Shown here: one piece after another, positions 15,701-22,973 of the stretch | Position numbering within the stretch: position 1 is the stretch's first letter | Layout: the number at the start of each line of letters is the position of its first letter | Assembly (NCBI GenBank): GCA_035946955.1 | Contig: DASYYE010000517.1 | Location: 1-41,287 of the forward strand | Source of the DNA: DASYYE01 sp035946955 | GTDB taxonomy: Bacteria; Actinomycetota; Actinomycetes; Streptosporangiales; Streptosporangiaceae | Length of the DNA: 41,287 bases | Direction of reading: 5' to 3' | Position numbers and translations under genes: made by a program | Notes under the pieces: model-generated | Told to the model about the DNA's origin: nothing | The model's database searches: none | The model's input: the letters and a program-made list of their open reading frames with translations, nothing else

Positions 15701-18555
15701 ACGGGCAGCTCGGCACGTTCGGCGGCCAGCGCGCTGAGCAGGGCCACGCTCGACTGGCCTGGCGCTGCCACCGGGGAGGCTTCTCCCTGCGGGCGGGAGG
15801 ACTCCGCCAGGTGCCCGGCCGCCTGGGTCACACCGCTGGCCAGCGGTGGTGCCTGCTCACACGGGCATGCGAAGAACCGGAGCTCCGCGCCGACCTCCAG
15901 CGGCCGGATGAGGCGCCCGTCAAACAGGGCTTCATGGCACAGCGGCGCGCCTGCCACATACGCGGCCCCGGCGGTGCGCAACAGGCCGGTGATGGACTCG
16001 TCATCGGTGTCCAGCGCCACCGCGGGCACGTCCACGATGTCACGGGCCAGGCCGGTGAGTACCCGGCCGGGCCCCACCTCGACCAGCAGGTCGACGTCCT
16101 TGGCCGCGGCCAGCAGCGCCTGCCAGAACAGCACCGGGCTGGTGATCTGGCGGTGCAGCAGCGCGGGGATGTCGGTGTCGGCCGCCAGCGGCTCCCCGGT
16201 CACGGTGGAGACCACCCGGTGTGTCAGCGGGCCGAACTGCTGCGTGGCCAGCCAGCCGGCGAAGGCCCCGGCCGCGGCGGCCACCAGCGGAGAGTGGAAG
16301 GCATGCGAGACCGCTAGCCGGCTCCAGCCGATGTTCGCGGCGCTCGCGCGGTGGCCTGCGGCTTCGACTGCCTCGGCCGACCCGGCGATCACGACCTGCC
16401 GTGGGCCGTTCTGCCCGGCGACCACCAGCGGCAGCCCTGCCAGCAGCGGTGCGACGGCTTCCGGCCCCGCGCTGAGGCTGGCCATGGTGCCGGTCGCGGC
16501 ATGCTCGGTCATGGTCTGCCCGCGCATGGCCGCGACCCGGAGCAAGCCCTGCTCGTCCAGGGCCCCAGCCCATTGCAGCGCGGTGATCTCGCCCAGGCTG
16601 TGCCCGACCGCCACATCCGCCGTCAGCCCAAGCCGCTCGAGTACCCGCAGGCCAGCCATGGAGCCCGTGACGATGCGCGGCTGGGCCACTGCCGTGGCCG
16701 TCATGTCACCAGCGGTGGGCAACCCCGCATGGGCGTAGACCGACTCGGCCTCAGCGAAGCGGCGGCTCAGTGCCCCGCCGCTCGTCCCGCGGCCCGACCC
16801 CTGCCCGGGGAAGAGGTAGCCGATCTTCGGTGGCCTCCTGACGTGGCCGACGAAGGCCCGTCCATCGCCGGATGCCAGGGTGGTCTCACCGTCGTCCAAG
16901 CTCTCCAGCAACTGCGTGAGTTGCTGGGCGGCGTCCGTGGGGGAGGAGGCGACGACCGCAGCCCGGTAGGGGAGGTCACGCAGTCGCTGGCGTGCCGTGG
17001 CCGCGAGGTCAGCGAGCTCCGCGTAGGACACCACGGGCACCCAGGCGGCCAACTCGGCCAGGCGCTCGCGCAGTTCGGCCTGTGATGCCCCATCGACCAG
17101 CAGCAACTCCGCGTCCTGGACGGAGGACGCCAGCCGGACGGGTGCCCGGTGCCCGGCCGGGTATGGTGTGGTCCCTGCCAGGACCACGTGGGCGTTGATG
17201 CCTCCGAAGCCCATGGCGGTCACGCCAGCACGCAACGCGGCCTCCTGCGGCCACGGCTCGGCCTTGCGCAGCGAGCGCAGCACGGCCGGCTCCTCGCGCA
17301 GCACCGGGTGCGGGTCGACACAGCCGATGGCAGGGGGAAGGACCTGGTGGTGCAGGGCGAGCACCGCCTTGATGAGGCCGGCCACCCCCGCTGCGGCCTT
17401 GGTATGGCCGATCATGCCCTTGACACTGCCGACCGCTGCTGGCAGGGCGGGGGCGCCGGCCTCGCGGCGTGCCTGTGACAGGGCAGTGAGTTCGGTGGCG
17501 TCGCCGACCGCTGTCCCGGTGCCGTGGCCCTCGAACAGCGAGACCGTGTCGATGCCAAAGCCTGCCCGTTCGTAGGCGCGCCGCAGCGCCATCCGGTACC
17601 CACTGACCTCCGGGCGGGTCATCCCGCCCGAGCCGTCTGAGGAGATGCCCCACCCGCACACGCTCGCGTAGACCCGCGCGCCGCGCCGCAGTGCGTCGGC
17701 CTCGCGCATGAGCACGACCATGCCGCAGCCCTCGCCAGGCCAGAAGCCATTGGAGCCGCGGTCATAGACGCGCATCTCGGTCTTGGCCAGGGCACCGGTC
17801 TTGGCGAAACCAATGATCTCGAACGGGTCGATCGACAGGTCAACCCCGCCGGCCAGGGCGACGTCGAGCCCGCCTTCGCACAGCGCCGCGCAGGCATTGG
17901 TCACCGACAGCAGCGAGGAGGAGCACGCGCCGTCGACGCAGTAGCCGCCGCCCTGGAGGTCGAAGTAGTTGCAGATACGTCCCGCGATCGTGTTGGACAG
18001 GCCGCCCGCCAGCGTGTCCTCGTCGACCGGGGGGAACGGCTGCTTGTAACGCTGCTCGACCCCGGCCAGGAACTCCGCCACCGCGCCGGGCTCCCAGCCG
18101 AGGCCGGCCAGGGCGTCGGCCAGGGTACGGCGGACGTACGGCCACCTCAGGCGCATCAGGTTGGCCCGGGTGAACTCGCCGGTGAGCGTGTTGCCGACCA
18201 CCACGCCGGTGCGTTCGTGTGGCAGCCCGTCACCGCCGGGGAAACCAGCGTCGGCCAGTGCCTGTGCGGCTACGTCCAGGGCCAGCCAGTGGGTGAGGTC
18301 GGTGGAGCGGTAGGTGCTGCCCGCGATCCGGTAACCGACCCGGTCGAACTCGTATCCCTCGATGACCGCGGCGGTGCGGGCGTAGAAACGGTCCGGTGCC
18401 GTGGGGTCGGGGTCGTAGTAGTCCGCCAGGCTCATTCGCTGTGCCGGGATCTGCCGGAAAGCACGGCGCCCGGCGATGGCGTTCTCCCACAGTTGCGCCG
18501 GAGAGGCCGCATCCGGGTACCGGCAGGCCATGCCGACCACCGCGATCCGTGTCAT
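12754..18555 (-). CDS. pksE: Iterative enediyne polyketide synthase (PKSE)
   Basis: 1933 residues, the expected length for SgcE/CalE8-type enzymes. Order: KS (about 1-430; triad C211 in DGACSSSL, H344 in EGHGTGT, H384 in IGHTKAAAG), AT (about 560-850; GHSLGE, S653), ACP (about 945-1000; carrier serine S969 in DLHLSSI), KR (about 1180-1400; VTGGGKGI loop, YAIAN active site), DH (about 1450-1650; DHLLDTNLLFP, H1473) and a C-terminal 4'-phosphopantetheinyl transferase (about 1740-1933; SASHG, then WAVHECLAK with E1876 and K1880) that arms its own ACP. It builds a C16 polyene by repeated malonyl extension. The ATG at 18555 is chosen because the family N-terminal sequence begins there (MTRIAVVGMACRYPD) with GGGAAGG in front; 28 further upstream codons are open but unlike the family. 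All catalytic residues I could check are intact. Confidence 0.97.
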   Translation of the reverse strand: MTRIAVVGMACRYPDAASPAQLWENAIAGRRAFRQIPAQRMSLADYYDPDPTAPDRFYARTAAVIEGYEFDRVGYRIAGSTYRSTDLTHWLALDVAAQALADAGFPGGDGLPHERTGVVVGNTLTGEFTRANLMRLRWPYVRRTLADALAGLGWEPGAVAEFLAGVEQRYKQPFPPVDEDTLAGGLSNTIAGRICNYFDLQGGGYCVDGACSSSLLSVTNACAALCEGGLDVALAGGVDLSIDPFEIIGFAKTGALAKTEMRVYDRGSNGFWPGEGCGMVVLMREADALRRGARVYASVCGWGISSDGSGGMTRPEVSGYRMALRRAYERAGFGIDTVSLFEGHGTGTAVGDATELTALSQARREAGAPALPAAVGSVKGMIGHTKAAAGVAGLIKAVLALHHQVLPPAIGCVDPHPVLREEPAVLRSLRKAEPWPQEAALRAGVTAMGFGGINAHVVLAGTTPYPAGHRAPVRLASSVQDAELLLVDGASQAELRERLAELAAWVPVVSYAELADLAATARQRLRDLPYRAAVVASSPTDAAQQLTQLLESLDDGETTLASGDGRAFVGHVRRPPKIGYLFPGQGSGRGTSGGALSRRFAEAESVYAHAGLPTAGDMTATAVAQPRIVTGSMAGLRVLERLGLTADVAVGHSLGEITALQWAGALDEQGLLRVAAMRGQTMTEHAATGTMASLSAGPEAVAPLLAGLPLVVAGQNGPRQVVIAGSAEAVEAAGHRASAANIGWSRLAVSHAFHSPLVAAAAGAFAGWLATQQFGPLTHRVVSTVTGEPLAADTDIPALLHRQITSPVLFWQALLAAAKDVDLLVEVGPGRVLTGLARDIVDVPAVALDTDDESITGLLRTAGAAYVAGAPLCHEALFDGRLIRPLEVGAELRFFACPCEQAPPLASGVTQAAGHLAESSRPQGEASPVAAPGQSSVALLSALAAERAELPVELVHEDSRLLDDLHLSSITVGQLLNQAVRQLGLSMAQAPTNFATATVRELAETLDLLAQPGQVAVPPPAAEGAAPWARAFAVRLDEVPRPARGPAEPDGAWVAYGSSPLAEALRQALERAGVGPGVLACLPPECTEADLVPVLAAAQAAAQAGPGSRFVLVQHGRGAAGLAKTLRQEAPHLRVTIAVVPPLPEALPWVVSDVAATMGCSEVHYTPDGARLVPVLHALPVRATREHMPLGPQDVLLVTGGGKGITAECALTLAKETGARLALLGRSDPAADAELSANLARMAGQSVTAHYVRADVTDPGQVAAAVAEVAATLGPVSAVLHGAGRNEPAALARLDAADLRSTLAPKVDGLRAVLAAVDPANLRLLVTFGSIIGRAGLHGQACYAIANEWLADLTHEVSSQWPQCRCRCLEWSVWSGVGMGERLSVVEDLARAGITPINPGQGVELMRRLVADPDAPTVAVVSGRTAGNDTVRYDAPPLPLLRFVGRPLVRYHGAELVTETELNVGTDPYLRDHLLDTNLLFPAVFGLEAMAQVACAATGRAEVPVIEDAEFLRPIVVPPEESLQVRVAATVTADDTVAVAVRSAETSFATEHFRARLRFTGDVAPEGPPEQAEGLPLVALDPAADLYGGVLFQGAKFHRLRRYHRAAARSVDADLAVGDGDGWFADFLPPDLLLGDPGMRDALMHGTQVCVPHATLLPVGVARLYPAGPGLAAGRDVRYCATERCRDGDTYTYDIAVRDQDGRLVERWEGLVLRAVRKLDGAGPWVPGLLGPYLERAQEELTGAPVAVAVVLDTRAGNGSPGPDGRATAGGGGVRRARTAAALAHALGRVTAVRYRPDGRPETDADRAVSASHGAGLVMGVAASGTVACDVAAVPGEGTTQWDGLLGQHATLAGLLASEQGEDARAAATRVWAVHECLAKAGLPQDAPLTLGTPQAGGWVVFACGQATVATFLTTLRDRPDPVVFAILSQRRS

Positions 18556-18584
18556 GGCGCCCCCGCCTTCCCTGCCATGGCGCT

Positions 18585-19568
18585 TCACCTGCTGGCACCC
18601 TGCAGCGCCGCGACCTCGGCGGCGATGCGCTGCCGCCACACCTCGTAGGCGTTGCGCTGCGTGTCGCCCTCGCTGGGCTCGGGCCTTGCCCGGTCACAGA
18701 CTTGCGCGGCCTGCTCGGGGGACATGCCACACATAACATTCGTGGCCAGGTAGGTGTGCGGGACGGCGAGCCCGGCGCGCAGCCGGGCTTTTGCGGCGAA
18801 CGCGCTGCCCTGGGCGGCCTGCCACCGGTACGGCCCGGCGCTCTCGGCGAACCCACGCAGTTCCGCCTCGTCCGCGCCGCCGGCATAGGTGGCGGCCAGC
18901 CCAGCGCCGCTGTAGAGGTCGCCGCGGCGCGCCGCTGGGAATGCCTCGATCATCCTGGCGAGCAGGCCGGCGTCGGTCCCGGCCACGAACCACATGGCCC
19001 GCCCGATGCCCTGGTCGATCGCCCGGCCGGTATAGGAATGGGGGTCATTGGCTGGCCAGGGGAAGGCAGGCTCGCGGAACTGCTGGTAGACGTAGCGCGT
19101 GGTGTGGAAGTAGGCCTGGTGGAAGCCGTAGCCGTCCAGCACCAGCCAGCGCAGCAGCGGGTCCGGCGCTTCGATCCGTGGCCAGCGGAACCTGGGCAGC
19201 CGGGCCATGGCCCAGCCGATCCCGACGTAGGCCATGTAGATGTGGTCCAGTCCCCTGCCAGCGATGAATGTGGCCAGCCGCCGGTGCCCCGGCAACGGCA
19301 GCACGTCCAGCATCGTGAAGGCCATCGCCGCGCCCTCGTACGCGAACCCCCGGAACTGGGTGTGGACCTGCTCCAGCAGGACTTCCGCATCGGCTGGCTC
19401 GCGCGAGGCCATCGCATAGCCATAACCGGTGAGGAAAGTCTCACCAACCTTCTCCAGCAGTTCCTGCGACGCCGCATTCTTGACTGGGAAGCCGCGTGTG
19501 CCCAGTTTGGTGGCCGAAACGCTCGGGGTCAGGATACGACGCCGCAGCGTCCGCAAATAACCCGCCAA
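18585..19568 (-). CDS. unbL: UnbL-like DUF1702 enediyne cassette protein, copy A
   Basis: 327 residues of the DUF1702 family, recognised from LRRRILTPSVSATKLGTRGF at the N terminus, GFAYEGAAMAFTMLD, YVGIGWAMARLPR, and the repeated DQGIGRAMWFVAGTD and SGAGLAATYAGG. This family is a hallmark of enediyne clusters. It has no membrane helix or classical catalytic motif; its role in making the enediyne core from the polyene is not readable from sequence. Translation starts with TTG at 19568 behind GGGAGG. The PKS start lies 29 bp downstream. It is about the usual length and intact. Confidence 0.9.
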   Translation of the reverse strand: MAGYLRTLRRRILTPSVSATKLGTRGFPVKNAASQELLEKVGETFLTGYGYAMASREPADAEVLLEQVHTQFRGFAYEGAAMAFTMLDVLPLPGHRRLATFIAGRGLDHIYMAYVGIGWAMARLPRFRWPRIEAPDPLLRWLVLDGYGFHQAYFHTTRYVYQQFREPAFPWPANDPHSYTGRAIDQGIGRAMWFVAGTDAGLLARMIEAFPAARRGDLYSGAGLAATYAGGADEAELRGFAESAGPYRWQAAQGSAFAAKARLRAGLAVPHTYLATNVMCGMSPEQAAQVCDRARPEPSEGDTQRNAYEVWRQRIAAEVAALQGASR

Positions 19569-19652
19569 TGTGTCCCTCCCAGCATCGCCCGGACGTGCAG
19601 GTCAGACCACTGAATTGCCAATTCAAATGTAGGCGGCCATGGACCGGGATGG

Positions 19653-20717
19653 TCAACTCCCAATGTGCTGACCTGGTATGGAAGCGCTATCGCGAGAAAA
19701 AGGCTCGAATTTTGCGCGGACAGCCTGGCGCCACGATTCGTAAGCGGGCCTCGTGCTGCCAGTGCAATAGTCCTGGCCGCCATCGTGGTGAGCGCGGCGC
19801 GTGGGGTTGCGCGAGGCCGGGGGGACCGCGGTGGCGTCGGCGACGGTGACCGCCTCGGCCACGGTCCCGCCCGTCAGGGCCGCGACCGCCGCATGGGTGT
19901 CCTCGGGAACGAACCCCGCATAGCTGCGTGCCTTGGCGGCGAACACCGCGCCTTGGGCGAGGTCGGGCGCATACGCCGCGGCGGACTCGCGCAGTGTGCG
20001 GAGCCCGGCCTCGTCCGTCCCGCCGGCGAAGGTGGCCGCGAGCCCGACACCGCTCCACAGGTCTGCCTGCCGGGCCGCGGCGAACCGCACGACCGCCGCC
20101 GCCACGTCCGGCACGCTCGCGCCATGGATGAACCACAGCGCGCGCCCGATCCCCTGGTCCAGTGCCCGGTGGAAGTAGCCGGGGGCGCCGTCCCAGGGAT
20201 ACGGGGAGGGGGAATGCCGGCCCTCCACCCAACGGCGGGTGTCGAAGTATGCCCGGTCGAAGCCGTACCCGTCCACCGCCAGCCAGCTCATCGTGGGGTA
20301 GTAGGGGGATCCGGAAAGGTCGGGGATGACGTTGCGCCACTTCATCCGCGGCAGCCGTGCCATCGCGAAGCCCATGCCGATGTAGGCCAGGAAGATGTGC
20401 GGCTCACCCGGTCCGCGCAGCAGGTCGCGGGTGCGGTGGCCGCCGCTCATCGCGTCCAGGATCGTCGTTGCCATGACCGCGCCCTCATAGGCGAAGCCAC
20501 GCAGGGCCGGGTCCACCATGGCCAGGCGCCGCTCAGTCTCCCAGGTACTCCGCGCGTCGATGCCCCACTCGAAGCCGCAGACCACCGCCTGTGGAATGGC
20601 CTCGAGCCGCCGGGTGGCCGGTGACGCGATGACGGGGAACCCACGGCCCTCGAAGCTGACCTTGGCCAATGACGGGGTGAAGACCAGTCTTCGTAGCGAG
20701 CCTGCGAAAGTCGGCAT
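19653..20717 (-). CDS. UnbL-like DUF1702 enediyne cassette protein, copy B
   Basis: 354 residues, a second DUF1702 member: LRRLVFTPSLAKVSFEGRGF, GFAYEGAVMATTILD, YIGMGFAMARLPR, DQGIGRALWFIHGAS and SGVGLAATFAGGTDEA align along the length of copy A, although much of the remaining sequence differs. It has a longer C-terminal tail rich in polar residues (about 290-354), with the terminal YESWRQAV block kept. It is therefore an old, diverged paralogue, not a recent duplication. It starts at ATG 20717 behind GGAGGGG, 21 bp after the carboxylase stop, and ends 84 bp before copy A. Two copies may act as a heteromeric pair. Confidence 0.88.
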   Translation of the reverse strand: MPTFAGSLRRLVFTPSLAKVSFEGRGFPVIASPATRRLEAIPQAVVCGFEWGIDARSTWETERRLAMVDPALRGFAYEGAVMATTILDAMSGGHRTRDLLRGPGEPHIFLAYIGMGFAMARLPRMKWRNVIPDLSGSPYYPTMSWLAVDGYGFDRAYFDTRRWVEGRHSPSPYPWDGAPGYFHRALDQGIGRALWFIHGASVPDVAAAVVRFAAARQADLWSGVGLAATFAGGTDEAGLRTLRESAAAYAPDLAQGAVFAAKARSYAGFVPEDTHAAVAALTGGTVAEAVTVADATAVPPASRNPTRRAHHDGGQDYCTGSTRPAYESWRQAVRAKFEPFSRDSASIPGQHIGS

Positions 20718-20738
20718 GAGTCCCCTCCTTGCGCCTTC

Positions 20739-22316
20739 CTATACCGGTTGGTTTCCGTGCTTGCGGGGCACCGCCTCGGGCCGCCGCTTGCCGCTGAGCA
20801 GATCCAGTGCGCGCACGAGCATCGTGCGTGTTTCCCGCGGGTCGATGACGTCATCGACGAGCCCTCGTTCCGCGGCGTAATAGGGGTGCATGAGGCGCTC
20901 TTTGTAGGCGGCCGCGAGCTGTGCCCGGAGCCGGCCGGGGTCACTGGCGGCGGCCAGGTCACGGCGGTGCAGCACTCCCACGGCTGCCTCAGCGCCCATC
21001 ACCGCGATCTCGTTGCCCGGCCATGCGAAGGACAGGTCCGCGCCGACGGACCGGGAGTCCATGACGATGTAAGCGCCGCCATATGCCTTGCGCAAGATGA
21101 CCTGGACGCGTGGGACGGTAGCGGCACAGTAGGCGAACAGCAGCTTGGCGCCGTGGCGGATGATGCCCCCATGCTCCTGCGCCAGGCCGGGCAGGAAGCC
21201 GGGGACGTCGACCAGACTCACGAGCGGGATGTTGAACGCGTCGCAGAACTGGATGAACCTGGCCGCCTTTTCCGAGGCACGGATGTCCAGCACCCCGGCC
21301 AGCACCAGGGGCTGGTTCGCGACGACGCCCACAGTCCGCCCGCCCAGTCGCCCCAGCGCGCACACGATGTTGGGTGCCCAGCCTTCGTGCAGTTCCATGA
21401 ACTCACCGAAGTCGGTGATTTCCGAGATCACCTCACGTATGTCGTAGGGCTTCTTGGGGTCGGCGGGCACCAGGTCGGCCAGGCGCGGGCAGGCCCGGTC
21501 CGGTGGGTCGGCGGTCTCGCACGCCGGAGGCAGTTCGTGGTTGTTGGGCGGCAGCAATGACAGCAGGTAGCGGACGTCGTCCAGGCAGGACTGCTCGTCT
21601 TCGTGGACGAATGTCGCCACCCCCGAGGTGCTCGCGTGGACACCGGCCCCGCCAAGCTCGGCCTGGCTGACTGACTCACCGGTCACCGCCTGTACCACGT
21701 CCGGCCCGGTGATGAACATGTGTGAGGTGTCGCGGACCATGAACACGAAGTCGGTCAGCGCGGGGGAGTAGGCAGCCCCGCCCGCGCAGGGCCCCATGAT
21801 CACGCTGATCTGGGGGATCACCCCGGAGGCCCGCACGTTGCGGAGGAAGATCCCGCCATACCCGGCCAGGGCCGTGACGCCTTCCTGGATCCGCGCCCCA
21901 CCGCTGTCGGCCAGGGCGATCAGCGGTGCGCCCGCTGCTATGGCCAGGTCCATGACCTTATGGATCTTGGCTGCGTGCGTCTCCCCCAGGGATCCGCCGA
22001 AGATCCGGAAGTCTTGCGCGTAGGCGAACACACGGCGTCCATAGACCGTGCCCGACCCCGTCACCACACCATCGGTCCAGGGCTCGTCCTTGGCGAAAGG
22101 GCCGGCGGCTTGGCTCCGGCGGAACATGTCGAGCTCGGTGAACGAGGCCGGGTCGAGCAGTCTGTCCAGCCGTTCCCGTGCGGTGAGCTTGCCACTGGTG
22201 TGCTGGCGTTCGGTGGCGGCCAGCTCACCACGGATGGCCGCCTGGCGGGCCTGCCGGAGCCGGGCGAGGCGGTCGGGTTCGCTGGTCCGCTGAACCCGGA
22301 GCAACTCAGCGGTCAT
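20739..22316 (-). CDS. Acyl-CoA carboxylase, beta (carboxyltransferase) subunit
   Basis: 525 residues, full length for the PccB/AccD5 type. The N-terminal TARERLDRLLDPASFTELD, the oxyanion-hole glycine block DSGGARIQEG, GPCAGGAAYSPALTDF and the C-terminal KAYGGAYIVM with the HPYYAAERGLVDDVIDPRET tail are all present. Such subunits transfer carboxyl from biotin to acetyl- or propionyl-CoA; the biotin-carrying alpha subunit must come from elsewhere in the genome. Its start overlaps the flavin-reductase stop by ATGA, so it belongs to the warhead operon. A malonyl-CoA supply role for the PKS is likely; the choice of acetyl- versus propionyl-CoA cannot be told by eye. Confidence 0.93.
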   Translation of the reverse strand: MTAELLRVQRTSEPDRLARLRQARQAAIRGELAATERQHTSGKLTARERLDRLLDPASFTELDMFRRSQAAGPFAKDEPWTDGVVTGSGTVYGRRVFAYAQDFRIFGGSLGETHAAKIHKVMDLAIAAGAPLIALADSGGARIQEGVTALAGYGGIFLRNVRASGVIPQISVIMGPCAGGAAYSPALTDFVFMVRDTSHMFITGPDVVQAVTGESVSQAELGGAGVHASTSGVATFVHEDEQSCLDDVRYLLSLLPPNNHELPPACETADPPDRACPRLADLVPADPKKPYDIREVISEITDFGEFMELHEGWAPNIVCALGRLGGRTVGVVANQPLVLAGVLDIRASEKAARFIQFCDAFNIPLVSLVDVPGFLPGLAQEHGGIIRHGAKLLFAYCAATVPRVQVILRKAYGGAYIVMDSRSVGADLSFAWPGNEIAVMGAEAAVGVLHRRDLAAASDPGRLRAQLAAAYKERLMHPYYAAERGLVDDVIDPRETRTMLVRALDLLSGKRRPEAVPRKHGNQPV

Positions 22317-22933
22317 GGGTGGCGGGCGCCCCTCAGTTCCTGGTGGTGGAAGTCGCCGCCGAAGAAGACCAGCCCGTGGCGGGCGGTCCCGTAGCCGCTC
22401 GCGAGTACGAGGCCCAGGAAGATCGAGTGGTCGCCCCCCTCGTACACGGCGGACAGCTCACAGTCCACCCAGGCGAGCGATCCGTGCAGGATCGGCGCGC
22501 CGGTGGTGGGCGCAGGCCACCACCGCGAGCCGGCGAACTCCGCGGTGCCGCGGGGACGCGAGCTGTCAGCGAAGTACCGGGCCACGTGCTCCTGGTCCGC
22601 CGACAGGATGGACACCGCGAACGACCCGCAGTCCACGACCGCCTTGTGGATCAGTGCGGTCTGGTGGGTGCAGACCAGCACCAGCGGCGGGTCGAGTGAC
22701 ACGGAGGTGAAGGAGTTCGCGGTCATGCCCCTCGGCTCCTCGCGCCCTGCCGCCACGACGGTGACCCCGGTCGCGAACCGGCCGAACACAGACCGCAGGT
22801 GCCGCCGGTCGTCCTGGGCTTCGAGTGGCCAGGCCGCGGTGAGCCCGGTCACGGCCTGCCCGTCCACCGCGAGGTCCGTGCCGGTCACGGCCTGCCCGTC
22901 TACGGCCGGCGCGAGGCCGTCCACCAGGCTCAT
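22313..22933 (-). CDS. Flavin reductase, HpaC/SgcE6-like
   Basis: About 206 residues in the short-chain flavin reductase (Flavin_Reduct) fold: LRSVFGRFATGVTVVAAG, GMTANSFTSVSLDPPLVLVC, FAVSILSADQEHVARYFA and a final GLVFFGGDFH. These enzymes use NAD(P)H to make free FADH2 or FMNH2 for a partner monooxygenase; SgcE6 does this for SgcC in C-1027. Here the HpaB-type enzyme at 798-2309 is the obvious partner, 20 kb away. The start at ATG 22933 is chosen because the reading frame further upstream overlaps unbU and encodes unlikely repeats. The first 30 residues contain AVDGQAVTG twice, a short duplication with no known role. Confidence 0.85.
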   Translation of the reverse strand: MSLVDGLAPAVDGQAVTGTDLAVDGQAVTGLTAAWPLEAQDDRRHLRSVFGRFATGVTVVAAGREEPRGMTANSFTSVSLDPPLVLVCTHQTALIHKAVVDCGSFAVSILSADQEHVARYFADSSRPRGTAEFAGSRWWPAPTTGAPILHGSLAWVDCELSAVYEGGDHSIFLGLVLASGYGTARHGLVFFGGDFHHQELRGARHP

Positions 22934-22973
22934 CCCGCGCCCCGGGCCCCAGTTGCCGGCACGGCCCGAGCAC

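Noticed and set aside
18556..18639. 28-codon N-terminal extension of the PKS
   Set aside because: The family sequence begins exactly at the ATG at 18555, with a ribosome site in front.
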